This document shows, one piece after another, positions 23,482 to 32,688 of a stretch of 44,338 nucleotides of DNA. The stretch comes from Gammaproteobacteria bacterium (GTDB lineage Bacteria; Pseudomonadota; Gammaproteobacteria; GCA-001735895): NCBI GenBank assembly GCA_024638385.1, contig JAHEKJ010000017.1, positions 1 to 44,338 on the forward strand, written 5' to 3'. The position numbers and the translations under genes were made by a program. The notes under the pieces were generated by a model. That model worked only from the letters and a program-made list of their open reading frames with translations. It had not been told where the DNA came from and did not search any database. Every line of letters begins with the position of its first letter. Position 1 is the stretch's first letter.

Positions 23482-24467
23482 GCGAGGCCGCCTACAGAAT
23501 CGATTCGCTGCAGTACTGCAACTGGTCGGAAAAGATATTCACGCAGATGCGCGAGGGCGGCCTCGACGCGGTCCACGTGACCATCGCCTACCACGAGAAT
23601 TTCCGCGAGACCGTCGCCCGCATGGAACAGTGGAACGCGTTGTTCGAGCGCTTCCCGCATCTGATTTTCCAGGGTTTCACCGGTGACGACGTGCGCCTCG
23701 CGCGCGACACCGAGCGCACCGCGATTTTCTACGGTTTCCAGAATCCGTCGCCGATCGAGGACGACATTCGCCTGGTCGAGATCCTGCACACGCTCGGCGC
23801 GCGCTTCATGCAGCTGTCGTACAACAACCAGTCGCTGCTCGCGACCGGCTGCTACGAGGCCGAGGACCCGGGCATCACCCGTATGGGCCGCGAAGTCATC
23901 GCCGAGATGAACCGCGTCGGGCTGGTCGTCGACATGAGTCATTCGGCCGAGCGCTCGACGCTGGAGGCGATGGAAATCAGCGCGCGGCCGATCGTGATCA
24001 CGCACGCGAACCCCGCGTTCTGGCACCCGGCGCTGCGCAACAAGTCGGACGCGGTACTGAAGGGGCTCGCCGAGACCGGCGGCGTGCTCGGCTTCAGCCT
24101 GTATCCGCATCATTTAAAAGACGGAACTGATTGCACGCTCGAAAGCTTCTGCGAGATGGTCGCGCGCGCCGCCGAGATCATGGGCGCCGAGCGCCTCGGT
24201 ATCGGCTCGGATCTGTGCCAGGACCAGCCCGACAGCGTCGTCGAGTGGATGCGCAGCGGCCGTTGGACGAAAAACGTCGATTACGGCGAGGGCTCGAAGG
24301 ATAATGCCGGCTTTCCGCCGCAACCCGAATGGTTTCGCGATAATCGCGACTTCGGCAACCTCGAGCACGGCCTGCGCGCGGCTGGATTCAGTGAGACCGA
24401 CGTCGCCGGCATCGTCGGCAACAACTGGCTGCGCTTCTTCGACGAAAACTTCGGCCCCGACTATTGA
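23478..24467 (+). CDS. M19 (membrane dipeptidase) family protein with altered metal site
   Basis: A 329-residue TIM-barrel protein of the renal-dipeptidase family. The later metal histidines are kept in VVDMSHS and VITHANP. The N-terminal HxD pair is replaced by IDSLQYCNW, and the bridging glutamate of the usual EGG is replaced by FQN (YGFQNPSPIED). M19-like proteins of this type are known near betaine and dimethylglycine catabolic genes in Pseudomonas, where their reaction is not settled. Dipeptide cleavage should therefore not be assumed. The gene is coupled to the aldehyde dehydrogenase (ATGA) and to the next gene (TGATG). Confidence 0.82.
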   Translation: MSEAAYRIDSLQYCNWSEKIFTQMREGGLDAVHVTIAYHENFRETVARMEQWNALFERFPHLIFQGFTGDDVRLARDTERTAIFYGFQNPSPIEDDIRLVEILHTLGARFMQLSYNNQSLLATGCYEAEDPGITRMGREVIAEMNRVGLVVDMSHSAERSTLEAMEISARPIVITHANPAFWHPALRNKSDAVLKGLAETGGVLGFSLYPHHLKDGTDCTLESFCEMVARAAEIMGAERLGIGSDLCQDQPDSVVEWMRSGRWTKNVDYGEGSKDNAGFPPQPEWFRDNRDFGNLEHGLRAAGFSETDVAGIVGNNWLRFFDENFGPDY

Positions 24468-26140
24468 TGGATTGCGCGGCGCAAAACCCGATGCCGCAAG
24501 CTGCGGCCTATCGCCGCCCGCCCGAGGTCGTCATGCGGCTCGCGCGCATGGGCAGCTTTCACCAGACGCGGCTGTCGTTCATGCGCGCGCTGCTGCGGCG
24601 GTTGAAACGCGAAGCCTGGCGCTTCGAGCGCCGCCTTTGGGAACTCGACGAAAACGGCTTCGGCCGCGCGGTGTACACGGTGCACTCGCCCGAGCGCGCC
24701 TACTCGCTGGTCGCGTTTTCGCACGATCTCCCCGACGACCAGCGTTCCGATCGCGTGATCGCGACCGCGTGGGACATGACCTTCACCCTGTTCGACGGAA
24801 TACCGACCGAGGCCGATCTCGAGCGGCTCGCGCAAAACGTGCCGAAGCAGGAAGCCGGTCGCGTATCCGACTCGGAGCTGTCGCTGTCGCGCGCCAACAA
24901 GTCGGTGCGGCTGTGGCAGCACGTCGTCGATTCGCTCGCCGCCGGCCGCCAGCCCGAGCGCGAGCAGCTCGAAGCGGTCGGCTACCTCGTGCGCACGACC
25001 GCGGTCTACGGCTCGGGCAAGTTCGGCGCCGCCGATCGCCTGACGATCTGCGACCGGCCCGAGTTCGGCGGCCCGTTCCGCGCCGAGCTGTTGTCGGTCT
25101 GGCTGATCCGCGCGTTCTCGATCGACGTCGCCGAACACATCGCGCGCGCTCGTGGCGGCAAGGCCGCGGTCGCGATCGAGCCGGCATTGCGCCGCCGTCT
25201 CGGCGTCGGCAACGCGACCGGGCTCGGCATGGCGCCGTTCCTGGTCAACCACCCGGCGCTGATCAACAACTGGATGATGGCGCGCGAGGAAGCGCTCGCG
25301 CGCGTGCGCGCGTTGCCGGCCGCCGAGCCCGACGCGGTTGCCGATTTCCGTGCGCATTTCGAAAAGGCCTGTTTCAACGTGTCGCAGTGGCGCTCGGAGC
25401 ACCCGATTCAATTGCAGAAGCTCGCCGATTTGAGAGCCGATCTCGAGCGGATGCAGGCATATATCGAGCGCGAATCGCTCACCGACGATCACCCGTGGGA
25501 CCGGTTCTATCGCTGGGCCGAGGCGGAGCTCACGCTCGAGGGGCAGGAACAGCTCGTATCGCTGTTGCTCGAGCCCTATGGCGAACTCGTCGACGCGCTC
25601 ACCCAATGCATGGATGCCGACGAGCACCTGAGTTTTTTCATCGACGGCGCGATGCCGCTCGGCCGCGTGCGCGAAATTCTCGAAACGCAGTGCCGCTGGG
25701 CGCTCGACGTGGATTATGACGCACCGGCCAATCGCGCGCGCTTCTGGTACACGTCGGCGGAAAAGCTCGAGCCGCGCGTCGGCGAGCGCTTCGACGAGTC
25801 CGGCGCCGAGTACGAGTTGCCGCTCGCGATCGGCTTGAATCTCGAGCGGTTGCATCGTGACCTGCAGGACGGGTCGGCGGACGAGCCGATCGCCGAGTTC
25901 CTGCTCGCGCATCCGGAGCATCGCCATACCGTACGGCGCGTGCAGAATCTGGCGAAGCATCCGTATGCCGAAATCCAGGACAACCTGATCGCGGCCGAGA
26001 TGCTGCCGATCGACATCCTGCGTTGCAAGCTGTCGTTCTTCGGCGCGACCAGATTCGATCCGCGCTCGGATCGCTGGGTGCGGATCTGCATGTACCAGGA
26101 CGCGCCGTTTCCGCACGAGTTGCTCGCGCCCGCGCCGTGA
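24467..26140 (+). CDS. Large protein of unknown function in the BCCT/ALDH operon
   Basis: I do not recognise this 557-residue protein. It has no signal peptide and no membrane helix, is rich in charged residues and Arg/Glu, and appears soluble. Distinct segments that look constrained are AYSLVAFSHDLPDDQRSDRV (about 80-99), TAVYGSGKFGAADRLT, GNATGLGMAPFLVNHPALINNWM near the middle, and FFGATRFDPRSDRWVRICMY near the C-terminus. No nucleotide-binding, metal-binding or hydrolase signature was identified. The ATG at 24467 is preferred over the in-frame TTG at 24464; it shares one base with the upstream stop. Its stop overlaps the GTG of the next gene. Tight coupling on both sides suggests a stoichiometric role in the same pathway. 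Confidence 0.85.
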   Translation: MDCAAQNPMPQAAAYRRPPEVVMRLARMGSFHQTRLSFMRALLRRLKREAWRFERRLWELDENGFGRAVYTVHSPERAYSLVAFSHDLPDDQRSDRVIATAWDMTFTLFDGIPTEADLERLAQNVPKQEAGRVSDSELSLSRANKSVRLWQHVVDSLAAGRQPEREQLEAVGYLVRTTAVYGSGKFGAADRLTICDRPEFGGPFRAELLSVWLIRAFSIDVAEHIARARGGKAAVAIEPALRRRLGVGNATGLGMAPFLVNHPALINNWMMAREEALARVRALPAAEPDAVADFRAHFEKACFNVSQWRSEHPIQLQKLADLRADLERMQAYIERESLTDDHPWDRFYRWAEAELTLEGQEQLVSLLLEPYGELVDALTQCMDADEHLSFFIDGAMPLGRVREILETQCRWALDVDYDAPANRARFWYTSAEKLEPRVGERFDESGAEYELPLAIGLNLERLHRDLQDGSADEPIAEFLLAHPEHRHTVRRVQNLAKHPYAEIQDNLIAAEMLPIDILRCKLSFFGATRFDPRSDRWVRICMYQDAPFPHELLAPAP

Positions 26141-26790
26141 GTCACCGGATTACGCTGGCCGAAGCCGAGTCTTACCTGCGCAAGGTCGCGCGCGCCTGCG
26201 GGCTCGACTGGGGCATTGCCGAGGAGGCCGGCAAGGCCGCGCGCTGGCTCGCCGCGTTTGCGCTGCCGGGGCCGGAACTGATGCTCGCGCACCTCGAGTC
26301 ACTACGCGGCAAGCAATATCGCGATGTCATTCCGGATTGTGCCGCCGACCCCTGGCGCGCACCCGGTGGCTGGCTGTGCCCGGTGATCACCGGCGCCGCG
26401 CTCGCCGACCGCAGCGCGCAAATGCTCGACGGCCGGGTTTTCGCGCTCGGCCCGACCGCGTACCCGTTGTTGCTCGCGGCAACCGTCGGCCAGGCCGCGC
26501 GCTGTCACCGCACCGTGTTCACGACCGCCTGGGCCGATGTGCGCGTGAGTTGCTTCGAAAATGGATTATCGATCGCCGGCAATCGCGACGATCTGTTGCT
26601 GGCCGAGGTCGACGCGGTCGACTGTCGGCAAGACGATCTCGCCGAACCGCAACAACTGCCGTCGACCCTGGCCTACGCGATCGACGATACGATTTTTCGA
26701 CGCATCGACAGGCTCGCCTTCGAAACCTACGCCCCGGCGACCGCCGAATCCCGCACCGGCGCCGGCGCCGGTCTCACCGATAACGACTGA
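26137..26790 (+). CDS. DUF3726-like protein
   Basis: A 217-residue soluble protein. The opening ITLAEAESYLRKVARACGLDWGIAEEAGKAARWLAAF resembles, from memory, the N-terminus of DUF3726 proteins; function is unknown. The middle is rich in Ala and Leu with a GPTAYPLLLAATVGQAA stretch, and the C-terminus is polar. The GTG start at 26137 overlaps the stop of the 557-residue gene (GTGA); an open frame from 26023 lies inside that gene and is not used. It is the last gene of the BCCT-side operon and converges on the ABC exporter adaptor gene 46 bp away. Confidence 0.75.
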   Translation: MSHRITLAEAESYLRKVARACGLDWGIAEEAGKAARWLAAFALPGPELMLAHLESLRGKQYRDVIPDCAADPWRAPGGWLCPVITGAALADRSAQMLDGRVFALGPTAYPLLLAATVGQAARCHRTVFTTAWADVRVSCFENGLSIAGNRDDLLLAEVDAVDCRQDDLAEPQQLPSTLAYAIDDTIFRRIDRLAFETYAPATAESRTGAGAGLTDND

Positions 26791-26836
26791 GCCGGTTCCC
26801 GGTCACCGGTACGCCGGCGCGGACCCGTTACGCGGG

Positions 26837-28036
26837 CTAGCGCCGCTTGACGCGGCGCCCGTCCTCGACCGCATCGCTGGGGTGCACGACGACCGCCTCG
26901 CCGGCGTCGACGCCGGCGACGATTTGCGCAGCGAGGCCGGTGCGATGACCGACCTGAACCTCGCGGCGCCGCGCGCGGTCGTCTTCGATCACGAACAGCG
27001 CCCAGCCGTCGCGGTAGCGAAACAGGCTGCTGGCCGGCACCTGCAGGACATCGTCTTCTTGCCACAGGACGAATAGCGCCTCGACCCGGTAACCGTCGCC
27101 GAGGCGAGCCCATTCCCGGGGTGGTGAGGTAAAATCCGAAATCACCAGCACGCGCTGTTCCTCGACGCCGAGCGCCGAGGTCTTGGTAAATCCGACCGGC
27201 TCGACCGTCCGCACCCTGCCGTGTAACGGCCGGTCGCCGCCCCAGCGATCGAAACGCACCGGCTGGCCGGACCTGATTCTGACGGCGTCGGCGGAAAGCA
27301 CGTCGACCTCGACTTCGAGCCAGGTGGGATCACCGACTTCGAACAGGGGTTCGCCGGTGCGCACCGGGCCGTCGCATTCGTGTTCGATCCTGAGAATGCG
27401 CCCGTCGATCGGCGCGCGCACCGGGACTCGCTCGGCGGGCGTGTCGTCGGTCGTCGCCCCCGAGTACTCGAGCGCGGTGCGTGCGGCCGCCAGATCGTAC
27501 TCGGCAACTTCGACGTTGAACTCGGCCGAGCGTTTGCTCGCGGCGCTCGTGCGGGCGATGGTTTCGGCCTTGTCGAAGGCTTCGCGCGATATCAGGCCCT
27601 CGACCATTAGCGGTTGCAGGCGTTCGAGGTCGAGCGCGGCAAGCTCGTGATTCGCGCTCGCCGCGAGGGCCTGTTCGCGGGCCGCGCGCAGCGCCGACTC
27701 GGCCGCCGCGACCCGTGCCTTGGCCTGTGCGCGGCTGCGCGGATCCAGCACCTGCGACGCCAGCGGCGTGATCGCGACCAGTACCTGCCCGCGTTCGACC
27801 GCGTCGCCGACGTCGAGCTGCACTCGGCAGGCGACACCGTCGACCGGCGCCGACACGATGTAGCGGTCGATGACCCGGGTTCGGCCTTCTTCCTCGATCG
27901 TGACGGCCAACGGAGCGCGCTGCGCAATCGCCGCCTCGACCAGAACCGGTTGCGGCCAGTAGCCCCAGATCAATAGCGCGCCGATTGCGACCAGGACGGC
28001 GGCGATAACAGGATGTTGGCGCAGTAGCGTGAACAT
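26837..28036 (-). CDS. HlyD/MacA-type periplasmic adaptor of an ABC exporter
   Basis: A 399-residue membrane-fusion protein. An N-terminal anchor helix (about 9-28) is followed by the first half of a lipoyl/barrel-sandwich domain (RYIVSAPVDGVACRVQLDVGDAVERGQVLVAI), a helical hairpin (about 100-190), the second lipoyl half (VRAPIDGRILRIEHECDGPVRTGEPLFEVGDP) and a beta-barrel with the C-terminal domain. It should link the inner-membrane permease to the cell exterior or an outer-membrane channel. It is the last of three minus-strand genes and starts four bases after the permease ends. No outer-membrane channel gene is in the window. Confidence 0.88.
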   Translation of the reverse strand: MFTLLRQHPVIAAVLVAIGALLIWGYWPQPVLVEAAIAQRAPLAVTIEEEGRTRVIDRYIVSAPVDGVACRVQLDVGDAVERGQVLVAITPLASQVLDPRSRAQAKARVAAAESALRAAREQALAASANHELAALDLERLQPLMVEGLISREAFDKAETIARTSAASKRSAEFNVEVAEYDLAAARTALEYSGATTDDTPAERVPVRAPIDGRILRIEHECDGPVRTGEPLFEVGDPTWLEVEVDVLSADAVRIRSGQPVRFDRWGGDRPLHGRVRTVEPVGFTKTSALGVEEQRVLVISDFTSPPREWARLGDGYRVEALFVLWQEDDVLQVPASSLFRYRDGWALFVIEDDRARRREVQVGHRTGLAAQIVAGVDAGEAVVVHPSDAVEDGRRVKRR

Positions 28037-28040
28037 CGAT

Positions 28041-30404
28041 CTACTCCTTGGTCTTGAGAACCGCCACCATGTCGAGCCGGGCCAGGTTGCGCCAGATCAT
28101 GAAGGCGGAAGCAATGGATGAAACGAGCACGACCAGCGCGGCGAAGGCATAGACATTGATGCCGAGCACCAGCGGCACGCGGTAGAGGTCAGTATCGAAC
28201 TGGTGCGCCATGTAGGCGCACAGGCCGTAGCCGAACAGCAGGCCCAGCGGAATCGCCGCCAGCGTCAGCAGGCCGATTTCGCCGAGCAGGATATAGGCGA
28301 CCTCGCTGCGCTCGAAGCCGAGTACGCGCAGGCTTGCGAGTTCGCGACCGCGTTCGGACAGCGCGATGCGCATGCTGTTGTAGACCACGCCGAAGGCGAT
28401 GCTGGCGCCGAGCAGGGTCGAGATGAAGGTATAGAAAAGAATCGTTTGCGCGACGTTTTCGTAGAACGCGTCGACCGCGGACATTTGCTCGACCACCCCG
28501 GCGATACGCGGCATGTCCTTGAGTTCGCGGTAGACGTCGCGCCGGAAGCGGTCGTCGACCCGCAGCAGCGCGCCGGACAGCACGTCGCCCTCGCCGAGCA
28601 AACCGTTCAGGGTTTCGCGCCGCAGGTAGGCGTTCATGCCGATATCCTGCCGGGCGGTACCGATCACCGGCACCCGCAGCGTCGGCCGGCTGCCCTCGAG
28701 CACCTCGATCGTTAGCAGGTCGCCCGGCCGGATGCGCAGCGACTCGGCGAGGTAATCGGTCAGCACCACGCCGTGCGGCGGCAGGTCGATGACGTTCAGA
28801 TCGCGATCGAGCAGCCGCATCAGTTCGCCGCCGGTTTCGATGCCATGGACCGAGCTGCGGTAGAAGCGGTGCTCGAACTGCAGTTTCGCCGGCACGCTGC
28901 GGAACGATTCGACGTGCTCGATCCCCTCGAGACTGCGCAGCGAATACAGCGAGCGAGCCGAAGTCGGTTCGGTGTAATTGACGAGCATGTCTTCGCGCTG
29001 GCTCATGCCGTATTGCAGGTCGATCATGTGATCGATCGCGCCCTCCTGGAAGCCGCTCACGACCATGATGCCGCAGGCCATCGCGATGCCGAGCGTGGTC
29101 AGCAGGGCCTTGACCGGCTGGCGCTCGATGTGGCGTAAAATCATTCGCGAAGGCTGCGAGAACCAGCGCTGCAGGCCGAGCCGTTCGACCAGGGTCGCGC
29201 GGTAGACTGCGGGCGGCTCGGGCCGCATCGCCTGCGCCGGCGGCAGCCGGACCGCGTGGCTGACCGCGCGCAGGGTGCCGAGCGTCCCGACCAGCATGCT
29301 GATCACGATGGCGCCGACGACGACCCGCGGCTCGAGTACGTAGATCAGGAACGGCATGCTGAAGAAACCCATGTAAACGTCGGCCATCGCCCGGCCCATC
29401 CAGACGCCGGCCGCGATGCCGCCGGCGACGCCGATACCGACGATCAGCAGCACCAGCTTGGTGTAATGCAGGCCGACCGCGAAATCGCTGTAGCCGAAGG
29501 CCTTAAGCGCGGCGATCTGTTCGCGCTGCAGGCCGATCAGGCGGCTGACGACGATATTGAGCAGGAACGCGGCGACGCCGAAAAAGATCACCGGGAACAC
29601 CGTCGCCGTGGTTTGCTGCTGTTTCAGCTCCTCATCCAGAAAGCGGCTCGATAACTGGTCTTCGCGGGCGTAGGCGCCGATGCCGCCATAGGGTTTCAGC
29701 AATTCGTCGAGCCGGTCGATGACGTCCTGCTCGTTGGCGCCCGCCTGCAGCGTCAGCGCGACGTTGTTGAAGGCGCCGTCCATGTCGTAGGCGACGGCCA
29801 GCGGCTTGCGCGCGGTCCACAGGATTCCGTAGCGCGCATCGTCCGGGAACAGCGCCCCCGGCGCGATCTGGTAGACGTATTCCGGTGACATCACCAGCGC
29901 GACGACGGTGAGCGTCTTGCGCCGGCCGTTGATCGTTGCGTGCAGGCGGTCGCCGGGCTCGAGCCCGTGTGCCTCGGCAAACTTGACGCTGAGCAGGATC
30001 TCGTCGTCGCGTCCCGGCTCCAGCAGTCGCCCCTCGCGCAGGAAGACCTGGTTCAACAGCCCGCGGCTGGCGGAGGGCAGCGATACCAGGTGACCGCTGA
30101 CCGGATCGTCGAATCCGGGCACGTCGATGCTGACGTAGGCGATCACGCGGGTCTCGACCTTGTCGACGCCGGGTATCGTCGCAATCCGATCGGCCACTGA
30201 CAGCGGGGCGCGCTTCAGCGACGCGAAGACCTGCGCGAAGTGATACTCGCGGTAGTAGGTCGCGCGGGTTTCGTGGAGCGAATCGAGCGTGCTCAACGAC
30301 ATGATGAAGATGCCGACCCCGCCGACGATGACCAGCGCGATCGCGAACACCTGCATGCGCAGATTCCACAATTCGCGCCACAGCTTGATGTCGATCGCCT
30401 TCAT
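28041..30404 (-). CDS. FtsX-like ABC transporter permease
   Basis: A 787-residue permease with two FtsX/MacB-type halves. The first helix is at about 18-38, then a large periplasmic domain (about 40-265), three helices (about 270-380), a second amphipathic start with a helix near 437-457, a second periplasmic domain, and three C-terminal helices (about 655-775). The helix-turn pairs [12 protein letters not shown] and [14 protein letters not shown] are the coupling segments expected to touch the ATPase. Double-FtsX permeases paired with LolD-like ATPases export lipids, lipoproteins or small molecules; the substrate is unknown. It starts three bases after the ATPase gene ends. Confidence 0.9.
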   Translation of the reverse strand: MKAIDIKLWRELWNLRMQVFAIALVIVGGVGIFIMSLSTLDSLHETRATYYREYHFAQVFASLKRAPLSVADRIATIPGVDKVETRVIAYVSIDVPGFDDPVSGHLVSLPSASRGLLNQVFLREGRLLEPGRDDEILLSVKFAEAHGLEPGDRLHATINGRRKTLTVVALVMSPEYVYQIAPGALFPDDARYGILWTARKPLAVAYDMDGAFNNVALTLQAGANEQDVIDRLDELLKPYGGIGAYAREDQLSSRFLDEELKQQQTTATVFPVIFFGVAAFLLNIVVSRLIGLQREQIAALKAFGYSDFAVGLHYTKLVLLIVGIGVAGGIAAGVWMGRAMADVYMGFFSMPFLIYVLEPRVVVGAIVISMLVGTLGTLRAVSHAVRLPPAQAMRPEPPAVYRATLVERLGLQRWFSQPSRMILRHIERQPVKALLTTLGIAMACGIMVVSGFQEGAIDHMIDLQYGMSQREDMLVNYTEPTSARSLYSLRSLEGIEHVESFRSVPAKLQFEHRFYRSSVHGIETGGELMRLLDRDLNVIDLPPHGVVLTDYLAESLRIRPGDLLTIEVLEGSRPTLRVPVIGTARQDIGMNAYLRRETLNGLLGEGDVLSGALLRVDDRFRRDVYRELKDMPRIAGVVEQMSAVDAFYENVAQTILFYTFISTLLGASIAFGVVYNSMRIALSERGRELASLRVLGFERSEVAYILLGEIGLLTLAAIPLGLLFGYGLCAYMAHQFDTDLYRVPLVLGINVYAFAALVVLVSSIASAFMIWRNLARLDMVAVLKTKE

Positions 30405-30407
30405 CGC

Positions 30408-31151
30408 TTACCAGGAAAGCTCGCGCGGTTCGAGTTTGGTCTGGTTGACGACCACCTCGCCAATGCGCCCGTCGGAAAGCGTAATCACGCGGTCGGCCAT
30501 CTTCGCGATGCCGGCGTTATGCGTGATTACCGCGGTGCTGGTGCCGAGCTCGCGGTTGACCCGCTGCAGCGCTTCGAGCACGACGATTCCGGTCTTCGAG
30601 TCGAGCGCGCCGGTCGGTTCGTCGCACAGCAGGACCTCGGGATTCTTGGCGATCGCGCGCGCGATCGCGACGCGCTGCTGCTCGCCGCCGGATAACTGCG
30701 CCGGGAAATGCTCGAGGCGCTCGCCGAGTCCGACCAGCTCGAGGGCGTCGTCCGGATGCATCGGCGCGCGCGCGATCTCGGTCACGACGGCGACGTTTTC
30801 GCGCGCGGTCAGGCTTGGGATCAGGTTGTAGAACTGGAACACGAAACCGACGTGATAGCGCCGGTATCGGGTCAGCTCACGCTCACTGGCCCGGGTCAGG
30901 TCGCGATCGCCGTAGATCACGTGACCGTCGGTCGGCGTGTCGAGACCGCCGAGAATATTCAACAGGGTCGACTTGCCGCTGCCCGAGGCGCCGAGCAAAA
31001 CGGTGAATTCGCCGCGATACAGGTCGAGGTCCACGCCGCGCAGCGCGTGTACCTCGACCTCGCCCATCTGGTATACCTTGGTGACGCCGTGCACGTGGAA
31101 GACGATCTCGTCGCCCAGCGCCTCGTGTTCCATTGGTTGCATTCTGGCCAT
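30408..31151 (-). CDS. LolD/MacB-type ABC transporter ATPase
   Basis: A 247-residue ATP-binding subunit. Walker [10 protein letters not shown], the Q-loop region [18 protein letters not shown], the signature [20 protein letters not shown], Walker [13 protein letters not shown] and the H-loop AVITHN are all present. It belongs to the LolD/MacB/FtsE group that pairs with FtsX-type permeases. The first of the three exporter genes; the start at 31151 is supported by GGCGGAG just upstream on its strand, with an alternative ATG at 31133. A TAAAAT-like -10 can be read on the minus strand at 31176-31181, without a good -35. Confidence 0.93.
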   Translation of the reverse strand: MARMQPMEHEALGDEIVFHVHGVTKVYQMGEVEVHALRGVDLDLYRGEFTVLLGASGSGKSTLLNILGGLDTPTDGHVIYGDRDLTRASERELTRYRRYHVGFVFQFYNLIPSLTARENVAVVTEIARAPMHPDDALELVGLGERLEHFPAQLSGGEQQRVAIARAIAKNPEVLLCDEPTGALDSKTGIVVLEALQRVNRELGTSTAVITHNAGIAKMADRVITLSDGRIGEVVVNQTKLEPRELSW

Positions 31152-31380
31152 CTGCTCCGCCTGGCCGTGACCGGGATTTTACACGATAAAGGCCGCCAGG
31201 ACTCACGCATTGACAGGCATCAAGAGATAAACCGGCGGGGCGCCTGCCGCGGGCCCCAATCGAGGACCGCGATTCGATAGTGGTCGTATCGGGCTGGCTT
31301 TCGTTCGGGATCTGAACGGTGACGACCTTTCCCGGTCGATGGTGGTAAAATCGGCGATCCGCAAGACGCGCCGAAAGATC

Positions 31381-31884
31381 ATGAAGACCTACCGTTCACC
31401 GAAGATCGAGCTTCGCGACGATACGCTCGCCGGGCGCGGCGTGGTCGCGATCGCCGATATTGCGAAAGACGAGATCGTTGCGATCAAGGCCGGCCACGTC
31501 GTCGGCCGCGACGAAATCGACGCGGTCACCGCCGCCGCCGGCGACTATGCGCTGCAAATCGACGACGAATTCTACATCGCGCCGCGCACGCCCGCCGAAG
31601 TGCTCGACATGTCGGTCATGATCAATCATTCCTGCGACCCCAATGTCGGCTTTCGCGGCAACGTGATCTACGTCGCGATGCGCAATATTGCCGCCGGCGA
31701 GGAGTTGAGTCACGATTACGCGATGGAACGCTCGGATGACTACACGCTCGAGTGCCATTGCGGCAGCAAGCTGTGTCGCGGCAAGGTGACCGGTGGCGAC
31801 TGGAACTTGCCCGAGCTGCAACGGCGCTACGGCGACTATTTTTCCATCTACCTGCGACGAAAATTCCAGGAGGCCGAATCATGA
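31381..31884 (+). CDS. SET-domain protein (putative protein lysine methyltransferase)
   Basis: A 167-residue single SET domain. It keeps NHSCDPN (SAM and knot motif), EELSHDYA (catalytic tyrosine motif) and a post-SET-like zinc segment ECHCGSKLCRG. These are the core elements of an active SAM-dependent lysine methyltransferase. Bacterial SET proteins are uncommon, and their targets are rarely known. The ATG at 31381 is preferred over the in-frame ATG at 31339. The stop overlaps the start of the crotonase-like gene, so it is the first gene of a lipid/sulfur operon rather than standing alone. The 229-bp upstream gap (31152-31380) shows a possible -10 (TAAAAT, 31346-31351) but no clear -35. Confidence 0.88.
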   Translation: MKTYRSPKIELRDDTLAGRGVVAIADIAKDEIVAIKAGHVVGRDEIDAVTAAAGDYALQIDDEFYIAPRTPAEVLDMSVMINHSCDPNVGFRGNVIYVAMRNIAAGEELSHDYAMERSDDYTLECHCGSKLCRGKVTGGDWNLPELQRRYGDYFSIYLRRKFQEAES

Positions 31885-32684
31885 GTGCACCCGCCGACCG
31901 GCTAGCCGACGAACCCATCCTGCGACGCGACGACGCCGATGGCATCGCGACGCTGACGCTGAACCGCCCGGCGCAGTACAACGCCCTTTCGGAAGCGATG
32001 CTGACGGAGTTGCAACGGGCGCTCGACGCGATCGCCGCCGATGATGCGATCCGCGTCGTGATCCTGGCCGCCCGCGGCAAGGCTTTTTGCGCCGGCCACG
32101 ATCTCAAGGAAATGCGCCGCAGCGAGGATCGCGAATACCACCAGGCGCTGTTCGACCAGTGTGGCCAGATGATGATCAGTATCAACCGCTTGCCGCAACC
32201 GGTGATCGCGCAAGTCAACGGCATCGCCACCGCGGCCGGCTGCCAGCTGGTCGCCAACTGCGACCTCGCGGTCGCATCGAGCGAGGCCCGCTTCGCCGTG
32301 TCCGGTATCAATCTCGGGCTTTTCTGCTCGACCCCGGCGGTGCCGCTCAGCCGCAACCTGCCGCGCAAGCGCGCGCTGGAAATGCTGCTGACGGGCGATT
32401 TCATCGCTGCCGGGCAGGCCCGCGACTGGGGCCTCGTCAACGCGGTCGTGCCGGCCGCCGAGCTCGAGGCCGCGACCCGCGAACTGGCGCAAAAAATCGC
32501 CGCCAAGTCGAGTCACGCGATCCGCCTCGGCAAGGACATGTTCTACCGGCAACTGCCGCTCGACCTGTCCGAGGCCTATGCCTACGCCAGCGAGCGCATG
32601 GCCTGCAACATGGATTCGCACGACGCGCGCGAGGGCATCGACGCGTTCATCGAAAAACGCCAGCCGGCCTGGAAAGACGCGTAA
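31881..32684 (+). CDS. Crotonase-fold protein (ECHDC3-like), catalytic glutamates absent
   Basis: A 267-residue enoyl-CoA hydratase/isomerase family member. The CoA and oxyanion-hole segments are present (GKAFCAGHDLKEM and NGIATAAGCQLVANCDLAVA). The first catalytic Glu of classic hydratases is Gln in AAGCQLV, and the second, normally in QPE-I, is missing in FAVSGINLG. It groups by eye with ECHDC3-like proteins, whose reaction is not well defined, so a simple hydratase role is unlikely. It is coupled to the SET gene by an ATGA overlap and lies four bases before the acyl-CoA synthetase gene. Confidence 0.85.
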   Translation: MSAPADRLADEPILRRDDADGIATLTLNRPAQYNALSEAMLTELQRALDAIAADDAIRVVILAARGKAFCAGHDLKEMRRSEDREYHQALFDQCGQMMISINRLPQPVIAQVNGIATAAGCQLVANCDLAVASSEARFAVSGINLGLFCSTPAVPLSRNLPRKRALEMLLTGDFIAAGQARDWGLVNAVVPAAELEAATRELAQKIAAKSSHAIRLGKDMFYRQLPLDLSEAYAYASERMACNMDSHDAREGIDAFIEKRQPAWKDA

Positions 32685-32688
32685 CCGC

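Noticed and set aside
23478..24467. Ordinary dipeptidase
   Set aside because: The HxD and bridging Glu ligands are replaced, so peptidase activity cannot be assumed.
31210..31231. Promoter with a perfect TTGACA
   Set aside because: The nearest -10-like sequence (GATAAA) is only 10 bases downstream, too close for a sigma-70 promoter.
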